A stretch of 64,000 nt of DNA from Nocardia sp. CY41 (GCF_009829325.1 NZ_VUOS01000022.1:62001-126000); one strand, 5' to 3'; positions 25,845 to 34,915 are shown, counted from the first letter of the stretch. The notes: a model not told the origin generated them from the letters alone. Made by a program: numbers and translations.

Positions 25845-26216
25845 ATGATCATCGAACACGCCCTGCTGCCGGTTCGCCCCGAGCGCGCCGCCGATTTCGA
25901 AGCCGCCTTCGCCGCGGCGCGGCCGATCATCGCGAGCATGCCCGGCTTCCGGTCGCTGTCGCTGTCGCGCGGGGTGGAGTCGCCGGGCAGCTACCTGCTC
26001 CGGGTGGAATGGGACCACATCGACGATCACGTCGTCGGATTCCGCGGCTCGCCGGAATATCAGCGCTGGAAGGACCTGTTGCACCACTTCTACGACCCGT
26101 TCCCGGCGGTCGAGCACTTCGCGCCGGTGCTCCTCACACCGTCCGGCAACCCCGCCCCTGTTCCCCCGCAAAGCACCCGACCTGGGCTTACGGCGAGCCC
26201 GCCGCAACCCCAGTAG
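25845..26216 (+). CDS. Antibiotic-biosynthesis-monooxygenase (ABM) domain protein
   Basis: Small dimeric alpha/beta-barrel type protein of 123 residues. MIIEHALLPVRPERAADFEA opens the ABM fold. MPGFRSLSLSRGVESPGSYL and WKDLLHHFYDPFPAVEHF are the usual central and C-terminal parts, and the last 20 residues are a Pro-rich tail. Members act as cofactor-free monooxygenases or heme-degrading enzymes, and the function here is not assignable. It is probably co-transcribed with the cyclase 11 bases upstream. Its stop codon lies inside the putative -10 of the downstream helicase gene. Confidence 0.8.
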   Translation: MIIEHALLPVRPERAADFEAAFAAARPIIASMPGFRSLSLSRGVESPGSYLLRVEWDHIDDHVVGFRGSPEYQRWKDLLHHFYDPFPAVEHFAPVLLTPSGNPAPVPPQSTRPGLTASPPQPQ

Positions 26217-26219
26217 ACT
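26184..26219 (+). promoter_or_regulatory. Candidate helR promoter with RAE-like inverted repeat
   Basis: GGGCTTACGGCGAGCCC (26184-26200) is a near-perfect inverted repeat resembling, as I recall it, the rifamycin-associated element found before rifamycin-resistance genes including helR. TAGACT at 26214-26219 is a good -10 candidate, and the repeat covers the -35 zone. The start codon follows about 80 bases later. Confidence 0.6.
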
Positions 26220-26299
26220 CGACAACTCTGCTTTCCGTGCGTGCGCCTGCCCGGCCGGGCGGTGTGCTCGCGCCTGTTCGCGGTGACAAGGAGTTCAGT

Positions 26300-28597
26300 T
26301 TGCCCGACCTCACTCAGGACCGTGCCGCCCACGACGGCGCTCCCGAGCGGACCCGCGAGACCGAGCAGGAGCAGGCGTACCTGTCGGTGCTGTACGAGCG
26401 GCTCGACGAGATGCGCGATTACGCGCGCAACCGGTTGCGCACCGTGCTGCTGGAGACCGGCGGCACGCCGCAGGCCCGCAGCGAGCGGGAGTCCTTCAGC
26501 CAGCTGTACACCGAGGACCTGGCGAAATACGACGCCGCCGAACACGGCCTGTGTTTCGGCCGCATCGATCTCGACGGTGCGCAAGAGGAGTACCGCTATA
26601 TCGGCAGGCTCGGCATCCTCGACGAGAAGGACGACTACGAGAGCCTGCTGCTGGACTGGCGCGCCCCGCTGGCGCGGCCGTTCTACCTGGCCACTACCGC
26701 GGCGCCGGATGGCGTGACCCGGCGCAGGCACATCCGCTCGCGCAACCGCAAGGTCACCGCGATCAACGACGAATACCTCGATCTCGAGGCCGCGCGCCGG
26801 GCCGGAGTCACCGGCGCCGACGGCGGGGTCGGCAGCGAGAGCGCGCTGCTGTCCGCGCTCAACGCCGCCCGCACCGGCCACATGAACGACATCGTCGAGA
26901 CCATCCAGCACGAGCAGGACGCGATCATCCGCTCCGAGCACAAGAGCGTGCTCGTCGTCCAGGGCGGGCCGGGTACCGGCAAGACCGCCGTCGCGCTGCA
27001 CCGCGCGGCGTATCTGCTCTACACCTATCGCCAGCAGCTGGCCAAGAGCGGCGTGCTGATCATCGGACCGAACGCCACCTTCCTGGACTACATCGGGCAG
27101 GTGCTGCCGTCGCTCGGCGAGACCGGCGTGCTGCTGTCCACCATCGGCGATCTCTACCCAGGGGTGCGCGCGGCCCGTGAGGACTCGCTGCGCGCCGGCG
27201 AGATCAAGGGGTCGCTGACCATTCTGGAAGTGCTCAAGCAGGCGGTGCGCGACCGGCAGGAAGTGCCCGCCGAACCGATCCGGCTCAGCTTCGACGGTTA
27301 TCCGGTCACGCTGGATCGCAAGATCGCCACCAAGGCCCGCGGGCGCGCGCGATCCTCACGCCGCCCGCACAACCTGGCCCGCCCGATCTTCGCCGCGTCG
27401 GTGATCGACGCGCTGACCGATCAGCTCGCCCAGACCATGGGCGCCGACCTGTCCGGCGGCCCGAGTCTGCTCAGCTCGGCCGACCTCACCGAGATCCGCG
27501 ACGAGATGCGCGCCGACCCGCATATCCAGGCCGCGATCGCGAAGCTGTGGCCGATCCTGTCCCCGCAGGACGTGCTGGCCGACCTGCTCGCCGACCCCGG
27601 ACGGCTGGACCGGGCCGCGCGCTCGCTGGACGCCGCCGACCGCGCCGAGCTGCTGCGGCCGGACGACGGGCAGTTCAGTGCCGCGGACGCGCCGCTGCTG
27701 GACGAGCTGGCCGAACTGCTCGGCGTCGACGACACCGAGGAACGCGAACGCGCCCGCCGCCGCTGGCGCGCCCAGATCGCCGAGGCGCAGGACGCGCTCG
27801 ACATCCTCACCGGCTCCGCGCCCCAGGATCTGGAAGACGACCTCGACCCCGAGATCCTGATGGCCTACGACCTGATCGACGCGAGCCAGCTGGCCGCGCG
27901 CCAGGACTTCCGCACCCGCCAGACCACCGCCGAGCGCGCCGCGGGCGATCGCACCTGGACCTACGGCCACGTGATCGTGGACGAGGCGCAGGAGTTGTCG
28001 GAGATGGCCTGGCGCATGGTGATGCGGCGCATTCCGAACCGGTGGGTCACCGTGGTCGGCGACGTCGCGCAGACCGGCGACCCGGCGGGCACGTCCTCCT
28101 GGCAGCGGATGCTGGAACCGTACGTCGCGTCCCGCTGGAAGCTCACCGAACTCACTGTGAACTACCGCACGCCCGCGGAGATCATGGACGTCGCCGCCGA
28201 CGTCCTCGCCGCCATCGATCCGGCGGCGACCGCGCCCCGCTCGGTGCGCGAGACCGGCGTCGCGCCCCGTGCCTACCGAGTCGCGCCCGGCGACGTGCAC
28301 GCCGAGGTGGCCCGGCTGGTCGCCGCCGAGACCGGGCCGGGCACCACGGCAGTGATCGCGCCGCAGGCGCTGGTGGCGGGCCTGGCCGACCTCGCGGGCC
28401 GGGCCGTTCGAGTGCTGACCGTGCACGACGTGAAGGGCTTGGAGTTCGACGCGGTGTACTTGGTGGAACCGCAGGCCATCCTGGACGAATCACCGCGGGG
28501 GCTCAACGACCTGTACGTCGCGCTGACCCGCGCGACCCAGCGGCTCGGCGTGGTGCACAGTGCGGACCTGCCCGGCGTGCTCGACCGGCTGCACTGA
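26300..28597 (+). CDS. helR: HelR/HelD-type RNA polymerase-associated ATPase
   Basis: UvrD-like superfamily 1 motor of about 765 residues that, in the family, inserts an N-terminal coiled-coil arm into the RNA polymerase secondary channel, recycles stalled polymerase and can displace rifampicin. The N-terminal arm (LYERLDEMRDYARNRL), the family block LLLDWRAPLARPFYLAT, Walker A GGPGTGKTA (222-230), Walker B VIVDEAQELSEM and the motif VNYRTPAEI are visible. The start is TTG at 26300 with AAGGAG five bases upstream. In-frame sequence before it overlaps the ABM gene. The RAE-like repeat upstream argues for HelR rather than plain HelD. Confidence 0.85.
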   Translation: MPDLTQDRAAHDGAPERTRETEQEQAYLSVLYERLDEMRDYARNRLRTVLLETGGTPQARSERESFSQLYTEDLAKYDAAEHGLCFGRIDLDGAQEEYRYIGRLGILDEKDDYESLLLDWRAPLARPFYLATTAAPDGVTRRRHIRSRNRKVTAINDEYLDLEAARRAGVTGADGGVGSESALLSALNAARTGHMNDIVETIQHEQDAIIRSEHKSVLVVQGGPGTGKTAVALHRAAYLLYTYRQQLAKSGVLIIGPNATFLDYIGQVLPSLGETGVLLSTIGDLYPGVRAAREDSLRAGEIKGSLTILEVLKQAVRDRQEVPAEPIRLSFDGYPVTLDRKIATKARGRARSSRRPHNLARPIFAASVIDALTDQLAQTMGADLSGGPSLLSSADLTEIRDEMRADPHIQAAIAKLWPILSPQDVLADLLADPGRLDRAARSLDAADRAELLRPDDGQFSAADAPLLDELAELLGVDDTEERERARRRWRAQIAEAQDALDILTGSAPQDLEDDLDPEILMAYDLIDASQLAARQDFRTRQTTAERAAGDRTWTYGHVIVDEAQELSEMAWRMVMRRIPNRWVTVVGDVAQTGDPAGTSSWQRMLEPYVASRWKLTELTVNYRTPAEIMDVAADVLAAIDPAATAPRSVRETGVAPRAYRVAPGDVHAEVARLVAAETGPGTTAVIAPQALVAGLADLAGRAVRVLTVHDVKGLEFDAVYLVEPQAILDESPRGLNDLYVALTRATQRLGVVHSADLPGVLDRLH

Positions 28598-28624
28598 TCG
28601 GCCGCCACGCGCGCAGACGACGAA

Positions 28625-28667
28625 AAGGCTCCGTGCCATCTCGCACTCGGCGAGAACACGGAGCCTT
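28625..28667. terminator. Bidirectional terminator (helR/usp)
   Basis: AAGGCTCCGTG and CACGGAGCCTT form an 11-base stem. An inner stem TCTCGC/GCGAGA inside the loop makes one long hairpin between two convergent stops. Confidence 0.75.
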
Positions 28668-28682
28668 CGACCGTCGCGGGAC

Positions 28683-29135
28683 TCAGCGCACGGTGTGCAC
28701 GATCAGGACATCGGAGCGGGACTTGCGCGCCACGTCGGAGGGCACCGAACCGAGCAGCCGCCCGGCCAGCGTGTTCAGGCCCCGGTTGCCGACGACCAGC
28801 AGGTCGGCGTCGACCTCCTTGACCAGCGCCAGCAGCGACTCCACCGGCTCGCCGACGATGGCGCGCTCTACGATGTCGGCCGCACCCGCCGCGATCGCCT
28901 TGTCCCGGGCGATGCGCAGGATCTCGTTGGTCGGCGCGGAACCGCGGACCTGGTAGGCCTCCTCCTTGAGCACGTCGGCCGCGGCGGCGACGTCCCGGTC
29001 GTCGGTCGGGTAGTACGCGCAGGCCACGATCAGCGTCGCGCCGGACACGCCGGCCAGAGCGCCTGCCTTCTCGACGGCGACATACGACGAGTCCGAGCCA
29101 TCGGTACCGACGACAATGGTCCGGTAGGCGGTCAT
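28683..29135 (-). CDS. Universal stress protein (Rv1636/TB15.3-like)
   Basis: Single-domain UspA-fold protein of 150 residues. TIVVGTDGSDSS forms the first nucleotide-contacting loop. GNRGLNTLAGRLLGSVPSDV is the ATP-type phosphate-binding motif G-x2-G-x9-G-S. It ends VDVLIVHT-like (SDVLIVHTVR). The wording closely resembles M. tuberculosis Rv1636, reported to bind cAMP, and the location between uvrB and uvrA is the same. The ATG at 29135 with GGAGGAGA in front is preferred over the in-frame TTG four codons earlier. Confidence 0.92.
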   Translation of the reverse strand: MTAYRTIVVGTDGSDSSYVAVEKAGALAGVSGATLIVACAYYPTDDRDVAAAADVLKEEAYQVRGSAPTNEILRIARDKAIAAGAADIVERAIVGEPVESLLALVKEVDADLLVVGNRGLNTLAGRLLGSVPSDVARKSRSDVLIVHTVR

Positions 29136-29621
29136 TCTCTCCTCCAACTATGCGGTGGGCCGGTGCCGCGCTCGGGTTCGTTCCGGGGCGACCGGGGCGT
29201 CGGCGCGGCGACTGGGGTCGACCATAGCGGCAAACGGTACGGAAATTTCAGAAATCGCAAGACATCACACCGGGGGTGCTCGGCCATTCCCGCCGCGGAT
29301 TCGCCAGGGAATGCGAGAAAGGCCGGACCAACCAGGGCAGACGCAATTCCACGGAACTAAACCTGTGAAGTGCCACAACCGCTTCGAACTCCATTGTGGG
29401 GCTGGGATATTCATCACAGAGCCAGGTCCGTCACACGAAGGGCGGCCGTTCCGCACGTGAATCGACGCGCACTGAACGGGCCGATCAGACCCGGAGCGCC
29501 GTGCCGCCATGGCCGCTGTCGATAGTTTGCCAAGAATATGCCGTGAATCGCTCCTGCGCCGTCTATGGCTTCGCCTTCCTGCGGCGAAAAGGATGCGCGG
29601 AATTAGCGCGCGGGCGCGCGC
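29136..29621. other. Intergenic region upstream of usp
   Basis: No gene in 486 bases. An inverted repeat CCACAA (29373-29378) / TTGTGG (29394-29399) is the only structure noted. No DosR box is seen, so the stress protein is not obviously part of the dormancy regulon. Confidence 0.5.
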
Positions 29622-30035
29622 CTAGAGGTCGAAAAGCGGCCCGGTGATGGTCAATCCGAGTTCATCGACGTGGGCGAAGAACGCGAACAACATCAGCGCG
29701 GCGCCCGCAAGGGACACGTCCTTGCTGAACTGGATCAGCTCGGTCTGCTTGCCCTCCGGATCGGCCTCCTGCCAGAACCGGTGCATCACGACAGCGGTCG
29801 GCAGCAGGCCGAGGACGAGGAGCAGCGACCCGAGGTCGGCCCAGATGCCCAGCAGCACGCTCAGGCCGCCGAGCGCGAACAGCGCGCCGGATCCGAACAC
29901 GGCGGCCTTGGCCATCGGCACCCCTTTGCTCTGCGCATACCCGGCCATCGCTTCGGTGCGGGTGAAGTGGCCGAGGGCGGAGGTCAGGAACAGCATCGCG
30001 AACAACACGCGTCCGATCAACACCACGACATCCAT
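29622..30035 (-). CDS. DoxX family membrane protein
   Basis: Inner-membrane protein of 137 residues with four hydrophobic segments: LIGRVLFAMLFLTSALGHF, AVFGSGALFALGGLSVLLGI, LGSLLLVLGLLPTAVVMH and VSLAGAALMLFAFFAHV. This matches DoxX/SURF4-like proteins, which in mycobacteria take part in redox and thiol homeostasis. ATG at 30035 was chosen because GAGGAG precedes it. The nominal TTG upstream is less likely. It lies 27 bases after the AraC-family gene and is likely co-transcribed. Confidence 0.85.
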   Translation of the reverse strand: MDVVVLIGRVLFAMLFLTSALGHFTRTEAMAGYAQSKGVPMAKAAVFGSGALFALGGLSVLLGIWADLGSLLLVLGLLPTAVVMHRFWQEADPEGKQTELIQFSKDVSLAGAALMLFAFFAHVDELGLTITGPLFDL

Positions 30036-30062
30036 GTCCGGCTCCTCGTCGCTGTCGGGCAA

Positions 30063-30962
30063 CTATGTCCTCGTCGGCATGACCTTGGCGGTGACCTCGT
30101 TGCGGAAACGGAGCGAATTCTTGGCATATTCCAGGGGAGCCATACCCACTTCCGTGGTGAACTCACGCGAGAAGTGCGCTTGGTCGAAATATCCGAGATC
30201 CGCGGCCAACGCGGCGAGGTCTTCGGTACGGCCCTTCGCGAGCAGTTCGGCGCCGTCCTGCAATCGGTAACGCCGCAGCACCCATTTCGGTCCAGCGCCG
30301 ACATACCGGCGGAACATGCGCTGCAGCGTGCGGGCGGGCACGCCGAACCGCTCGGCGATCTGATCGACCCTGGTCAGCTCCTGGTCGGTGGCCATGGCAT
30401 CGATGATGCGCAGCACCAGCCGGTAGGTCGGGTCCTCGGCCACGGGACGGTCCGCGAGGTACTCCTCGACGACGCGGCAGCGCTGTTCGACCGTCGGCGC
30501 GTCGAGCACCCGCTCGGTCAGGCGCGCGCCTTCGGGCAGCACGTCGGCGACGGGCACCGCGCGGTCGCGCAACGAGCCGACGTCCACACCGGTGAACGCG
30601 CCGAATCCGCCCGCCCGGAAACGGATCCCGAACGTCTCGCCGAGCCCCGCGAGTTCGCGGATGAATTTCGTGGTGACCACACCGTTGACGAATCCGCCGG
30701 TCCGCGACTCGGACCGTTCGAAGGTGATGTTCACGCTCGGGTACGACAGCACCTCCGCCCGATACGGCGGCCTGCCGCGCAGGTCCCAGCGCACCGCCCA
30801 ATACCACTCGACGTAGCGGTCGACCGCGGATCCCGGCGGCAGGCGGACCAGGGACCGGTGCTTCGCCTGCTCGTCCGGATGCAGGATTCCCTTGGTGTCA
30901 CCGGGCGCGAGGGGATTGCGGGCCCGTGGCGGCTCGGCGGCGGGTTCAGCGCTACGTGGCAC
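30063..30962 (-). CDS. AraC family regulator with N-terminal DUF6597-like domain
   Basis: Transcription factor of 299 residues. The N-terminal half contains VEWYWAVRWDLRGRPPYRAE and resembles the DUF6597 sensor region. The C-terminal half has two helix-turn-helices (QIAERFGVPARTLQRMFRRY and AADLGYFDQAHFSREF). It probably controls the DoxX gene behind it and the divergent VOC gene, whose start is 52 bases away. Effector unknown. Confidence 0.9.
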   Translation of the reverse strand: MPRSAEPAAEPPRARNPLAPGDTKGILHPDEQAKHRSLVRLPPGSAVDRYVEWYWAVRWDLRGRPPYRAEVLSYPSVNITFERSESRTGGFVNGVVTTKFIRELAGLGETFGIRFRAGGFGAFTGVDVGSLRDRAVPVADVLPEGARLTERVLDAPTVEQRCRVVEEYLADRPVAEDPTYRLVLRIIDAMATDQELTRVDQIAERFGVPARTLQRMFRRYVGAGPKWVLRRYRLQDGAELLAKGRTEDLAALAADLGYFDQAHFSREFTTEVGMAPLEYAKNSLRFRNEVTAKVMPTRT

Positions 30963-31014
30963 GATGTCGCTTTCTTACAAGACCCCCCGGCCACGACCGG
31001 CAAAAGTTGAGGCC

Positions 31015-31485
31015 ATGACGAACACAGTGAATCCCATCGCCGAGGGCTACCACTCGATCACCTGTTTCCTCGCGGTCGGTGACGGCAATAAGGCGATCGA
31101 TTTCTACACCGCCGTTTTCGGGGCCGAGGTGATCACTCGCAACGACCTGCCCGACGGTCAGCCGGCACACGCGGAACTGAAGATCGGCGACTCGACCTTG
31201 CAGCTGGGGATGCCCATCCCGGACAACGGCGTGCTGGCGCCGAACGGCGAGTGGGTGCACACCTCGATCGTGCACTACTGCCCAGACGTCGACGCGGTGG
31301 TGCGGCGCGCCGTCGAACACGGCGCTCGCAAGGTCGAGGAGCCGCAGACCTTCGTGACCGGCGACCGGTTCGGCGTGGTGATCGATCCCTTCGGCCACCG
31401 CTGGGCGGTGCTCACCAAGGTGGAGGACGTCTCGCGCGAAGAGGCCGAGCGCCGGGTGAACGAATGGATGGCCACCCAGGCCTGA
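31015..31485 (+). CDS. VOC (glyoxalase/PhnB-like) protein
   Basis: Vicinal-oxygen-chelate fold protein of 156 residues with two paired beta-alpha-beta-beta-beta units: FLAVGDGNKAIDFYTAVFGA, AELKIGDSTLQLG, then a second unit ending FGVVIDPFGHRWAVLTKVE. This is the PhnB-like group, which includes many uncharacterised dioxygenase- or resistance-like proteins. ATG at 31015 has GAGG upstream, and a longer frame extends uselessly into the AraC promoter. It is divergent from the AraC gene. Confidence 0.87.
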   Translation: MTNTVNPIAEGYHSITCFLAVGDGNKAIDFYTAVFGAEVITRNDLPDGQPAHAELKIGDSTLQLGMPIPDNGVLAPNGEWVHTSIVHYCPDVDAVVRRAVEHGARKVEEPQTFVTGDRFGVVIDPFGHRWAVLTKVEDVSREEAERRVNEWMATQA

Positions 31486-31495
31486 CGGCTCGGCT

Positions 31496-31531
31496 GCCTC
31501 CGCGGTCGTTCGAGGGACGGCCCGCGGAGGC
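31496..31531. terminator. Bidirectional terminator hairpin (VOC/uvrB)
   Basis: GCCTCCGCGG and CCGCGGAGGC form a perfect 10-base stem with a 16-base loop between convergent stops at 31485 and 31548. Confidence 0.6.
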
Positions 31532-31547
31532 GACGGCGCGCCCCGGG

Positions 31548-33737
31548 TCAACTCAACCCGGCGGCGTCCATGCCGCGCAGTTCCTTCTTCAGATCCGCGA
31601 TCTCGTCGCGCAACCGCCCGGCGAGCTCGAACTGCAGCTCGCGGGCCGCGTTCATCATCTGCGCGGTGAGCTCTTTGACGAGATCGGCGAGTTCGGCGCG
31701 CGGCATCGACTTGACGTCGCGGCCCTCGTAGACACCCGCGCTCACCGCCCGTCCTGGCTCGCCTTGCGCCCGCCTGCCGCGGCTGGCGTTGCGCCCGGAG
31801 CCGCCGACCTCGACCTCGGTCTCGTCGGCCTCGCGGTACACCTGGTCGAGGATGTCGGCGATCTTCTTGCGCAGCGGCTGCGGATCGATCCCCATCTGCT
31901 CGTTGTAGGCGACCTGTTTCGCGCGGCGGCGCTCGGTCTCATCGATGGCGTACTGCATGGAGTCGGTGATCTTGTCCGCGTACATGTGCACTTCGCCGGA
32001 GACGTTGCGCGCCGCGCGGCCGATGGTCTGGATCAGCGCGGTGGTACTGCGGAGGAATCCTTCCTTGTCCGCGTCGAGGATCGCCACCAGCGACACCTCG
32101 GGTAGATCGAGACCTTCGCGCAGCAGGTTGATGCCCACGAGCACGTCGTATTCGCCGAGCCGCAGCTGCCGCAGCAGCTCGACGCGGCGCAGGGTGTCGA
32201 TCTCGGAGTGCAGGTAACGCACCCGCACGCCCAGCCCGAGCAGGTAGTCGGTGAGATCCTCGGCCATCTTCTTGGTCAGCGTGGTGACCAGGACCCGTTC
32301 GTCGCGCTCGGTGCGGCCCCTGATCTCGTGGATCAGATCGTCGATCTGACCCTTCGTCGGCTTCACCACGACCTTGGGGTCCACCAGGCCGGTCGGCCGG
32401 ATGACCTGCTCGACCACCTCACCGCCGGTCTGCCCGAGTTCGTACGGACCCGGCGTGGCCGACAGGTACACCGTCTGCCCGATCCGGTCGGCGAATTCCT
32501 CCCACGTCAGCGGACGGTTGTCCACCGCGGACGGCAACCGGAAGCCGTACTCCACCAGGTTGCGCTTGCGGGACATGTCGCCTTCGTACATCCCGCCGAT
32601 CTGCGGCACTGTGTTGTGCGACTCGTCGATGACCAGCAGGAAGTCCTCCGGGAAGTAGTCCAGCAGCGTCGCGGGCGCCGAACCGGCCGGACGGCCGTCG
32701 ATGTGGCGCGAGTAGTTCTCGATACCGGAGCAGAACCCGACCTGCCGGATCATCTCCAAGTCGTACTGGGTGCGCATGCGCAGCCGCTGCGCCTCCAGCA
32801 GTTTGCCCTGCCGTTCCAGCTCGGCGAGCCGATCCTCCAGTTCGGCCTCGATGTCGCGCACCGCGCGCTCCATCCGCTCCGGCCCCGCCACGTAGTGGGT
32901 GGCGGGGAAGATCCGCACCATGTCGACCTGGCGGACCACGTCGCCGGTGAGCGGGTGCAGGTAGTACAACGCCTCGATCTCGTCGCCGAAGAACTCGATG
33001 CGGACGGCGAGTTCCTCGTAGGACGGAATGATCTCCACCGTGTCGCCGCGCACCCGGAACGAGCCGCGGGTGAACGCCATGTCGTTGCGGGTGTACTGCA
33101 CATCGACCAGCAGCCGCAGCAGCGCGTCCCGGTCGATCTCCGTACCGACCTCCAGTTGCACGGAGCGGTCGAGATACGACTGCGGAGTGCCGAGGCCGTA
33201 GATGCACGACACCGAGGCGACCACCACCACGTCGCGCCGGGACAGCAGGCTGGAGGTCGCCGAATGGCGCAACCGCTCGACGTCGTCGTTGATCGAACTG
33301 TCCTTCTCGATGTAGGTGTCGGTCTGCGCGATGTACGCCTCGGGTTGGTAGTAGTCGTAGTAGGAGACGAAGTACTCGACGGCGTTGTTGGGCAGCATCT
33401 CGCGCAGTTCGTTGGCCAGTTGGGCGGCGAGCGTCTTGTTCGGCGCCATCACCAGCGTCGGCCGCTGCAACCGCTCGATCAGCCAGGCCGTGGTGGCCGA
33501 CTTTCCCGTGCCGGTGGCGCCGAGCAGCACCACGTCGCGCTCCCCCGCTTTGAGCCTGCGCTCCAGCTCGGCGATCGCGGCCGGCTGGTCGCCCGCCGGC
33601 TGGTGTTCGCTGACCACCTCGAACCGGCCGCCGACGCGCTCGATCTCGCCGACGGGGCGGAACTCCGAGTGCGCGAGCGGCTGCTCGGCGGCCCTTTCCT
33701 CGAAGCCCTCCGCCGGAATCTCGGTTGCGAATGCCAT
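31548..33737 (-). CDS. uvrB: Excinuclease ABC subunit B
   Basis: DNA-damage verification helicase of nucleotide excision repair, 729 residues. Walker A GATGTGKS lies at 73-80. The beta-hairpin region YYDYYQPEAYIAQTDTYIEK, DESHNTVPQ (Walker B region), LVGINLLREGLDLPEVSLVA and QTIGRAARN (motif VI) are all present. A C-terminal UVR domain (VKELTAQMMNAARELQFELA) contacts UvrC. The ATG at 33737 starts MAFATEIPAE. A CRP-like palindrome lies 75 bases upstream. It receives damage from UvrA, encoded about 11 kb away on the same strand. Confidence 0.98.
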   Translation of the reverse strand: MAFATEIPAEGFEERAAEQPLAHSEFRPVGEIERVGGRFEVVSEHQPAGDQPAAIAELERRLKAGERDVVLLGATGTGKSATTAWLIERLQRPTLVMAPNKTLAAQLANELREMLPNNAVEYFVSYYDYYQPEAYIAQTDTYIEKDSSINDDVERLRHSATSSLLSRRDVVVVASVSCIYGLGTPQSYLDRSVQLEVGTEIDRDALLRLLVDVQYTRNDMAFTRGSFRVRGDTVEIIPSYEELAVRIEFFGDEIEALYYLHPLTGDVVRQVDMVRIFPATHYVAGPERMERAVRDIEAELEDRLAELERQGKLLEAQRLRMRTQYDLEMIRQVGFCSGIENYSRHIDGRPAGSAPATLLDYFPEDFLLVIDESHNTVPQIGGMYEGDMSRKRNLVEYGFRLPSAVDNRPLTWEEFADRIGQTVYLSATPGPYELGQTGGEVVEQVIRPTGLVDPKVVVKPTKGQIDDLIHEIRGRTERDERVLVTTLTKKMAEDLTDYLLGLGVRVRYLHSEIDTLRRVELLRQLRLGEYDVLVGINLLREGLDLPEVSLVAILDADKEGFLRSTTALIQTIGRAARNVSGEVHMYADKITDSMQYAIDETERRRAKQVAYNEQMGIDPQPLRKKIADILDQVYREADETEVEVGGSGRNASRGRRAQGEPGRAVSAGVYEGRDVKSMPRAELADLVKELTAQMMNAARELQFELAGRLRDEIADLKKELRGMDAAGLS

Positions 33738-34264
33738 GCTCACCAGCCTAGGCCCACCCACCGACAGGTTCCCGGGTGCAGGCGGATGGTCACCTACCGA
33801 GCAACCGTCACTGTGATCCTGATCACGTCGAGGCGGTGGCGTCTCACGGTGCCGACGAGGCGGCGCGGTGCGCCGCCGAGCCGCCCCACTACTTCCGAAG
33901 GCGCCGCGGAACGGCGAGCCGACCCGGCCCGGGGAGGCCGCCGCAGGCAATTGAGGAATGCGCGAAAGCCAATGGGGGTATACCGAAAACAACCGGCCCG
34001 CAACACTTTCGCCGAGCACGCGCAGGCGCGCACCGCGATCACCCTCGGGGACCGGACAGTTACCGCGGACGGCCGCGGGAACGCGCGGGACGCCTGCGCA
34101 TCGCACAACCGCGCCGAGGCCACTGCGAGCGGATGGTTACATGTCCGAAATGTCCATTGCGGCAACAGGTTTCGTGTTGGCGAACACCTTATCGCGAACC
34201 GCGCGGCGACCCCGCGCCAGGTGTAACCTGATCTGGTTGTTCGGACGTGGTGAAGGACAAAGCC
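33738..34264. other. Divergent region between uvrB and DUF402 gene
   Basis: No gene in 527 bases. It contains a CRP-like site (33812-33827) on the uvrB side and a possible -10 TAACCT (34224-34229) for the DUF402 gene. Confidence 0.5.
33812..33827. promoter_or_regulatory. CRP/GlxR-like binding site
   Basis: TGTGATCCTGATCACG matches the actinobacterial cAMP-receptor consensus TGTGA-N6-TCACA at nine of ten defined positions. It is 75 bases upstream of the uvrB start. Confidence 0.5.
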
Positions 34265-34915
34265 ATGAGCGGTCTGCTTCCATTGCTCGTCGCCGTGCCG
34301 GCCGTGACCGGCCTCGCCGGGTACGTCGCCAGAGATATCCGCGCGGTGGTTCCCTCCGTCACCGGCGCCGCCACGGCCGCCCCACCGGGGCCGATCGCCG
34401 CGGCCGCACCCGCGCCGCACCGGCCCAGGGTGGAGTTCTTCAATCTGGCCGAACTCACCAATACCGACGCCAAGGGCTTCGTCCGGCCGGTCGATCGTTT
34501 CCACGCCGAGCCGTGGGGCCTGTACATGGCCCGCCGGGTCGGCGGACCGGATTCGCACTACCTCGAATCCTGGTTGCTGCCACAACTCTCATTGCGCGCG
34601 ACGCTGGCGCGGACCAACCCGGCACACCACCGGGAACCGGTCTACCGCCTCGACGTCGGGGAGTTCACCCGCGTCGGCCAGAAGCGCTGGAAGGCGGTGG
34701 ACCAGTACTTGTCCATCGCCGTGCGCCGCGGGCGCACCGCCGAACTGCTCGGGGTCGATGAGCTGCTCGCCGCACACGCCGCCGGGCTGGTCGACACGGC
34801 GCAGGCGCACCGGGCCTTCGAGCGGGCCACGGCCGTGCTGGACGGGCTCGCCGCGCACGAGCACCGCGTGGAGAGCTGGCTTGCCACCCACGGCATCGTC
34901 CTCACCTGGATGTAG
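34265..34915 (+). CDS. DUF402 protein, diverged copy with N-terminal hydrophobic segment
   Basis: Protein of 216 residues whose C-terminal 165 residues are a DUF402 domain. The domain is closely similar to the product of the next gene: EFFNLAELTNTDAKGFVRP, then FHAEPWGLYMARR, and AAHAAGLVD. The extra N-terminus has a hydrophobic stretch LLPLLVAVPAVTGLAGYVA that may anchor it to the membrane, then a Pro/Ala linker. DUF402 proteins of FomD/Ntdp type are metal-dependent nucleoside diphosphatases. Here two acidic positions kept in the neighbour are lost (YLSIAV for YLDIVV, LLGVDEL for LLDVDEL), so activity is doubtful. ATG at 34265 follows GAAGGA. Confidence 0.8.
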   Translation: MSGLLPLLVAVPAVTGLAGYVARDIRAVVPSVTGAATAAPPGPIAAAAPAPHRPRVEFFNLAELTNTDAKGFVRPVDRFHAEPWGLYMARRVGGPDSHYLESWLLPQLSLRATLARTNPAHHREPVYRLDVGEFTRVGQKRWKAVDQYLSIAVRRGRTAELLGVDELLAAHAAGLVDTAQAHRAFERATAVLDGLAAHEHRVESWLATHGIVLTWM

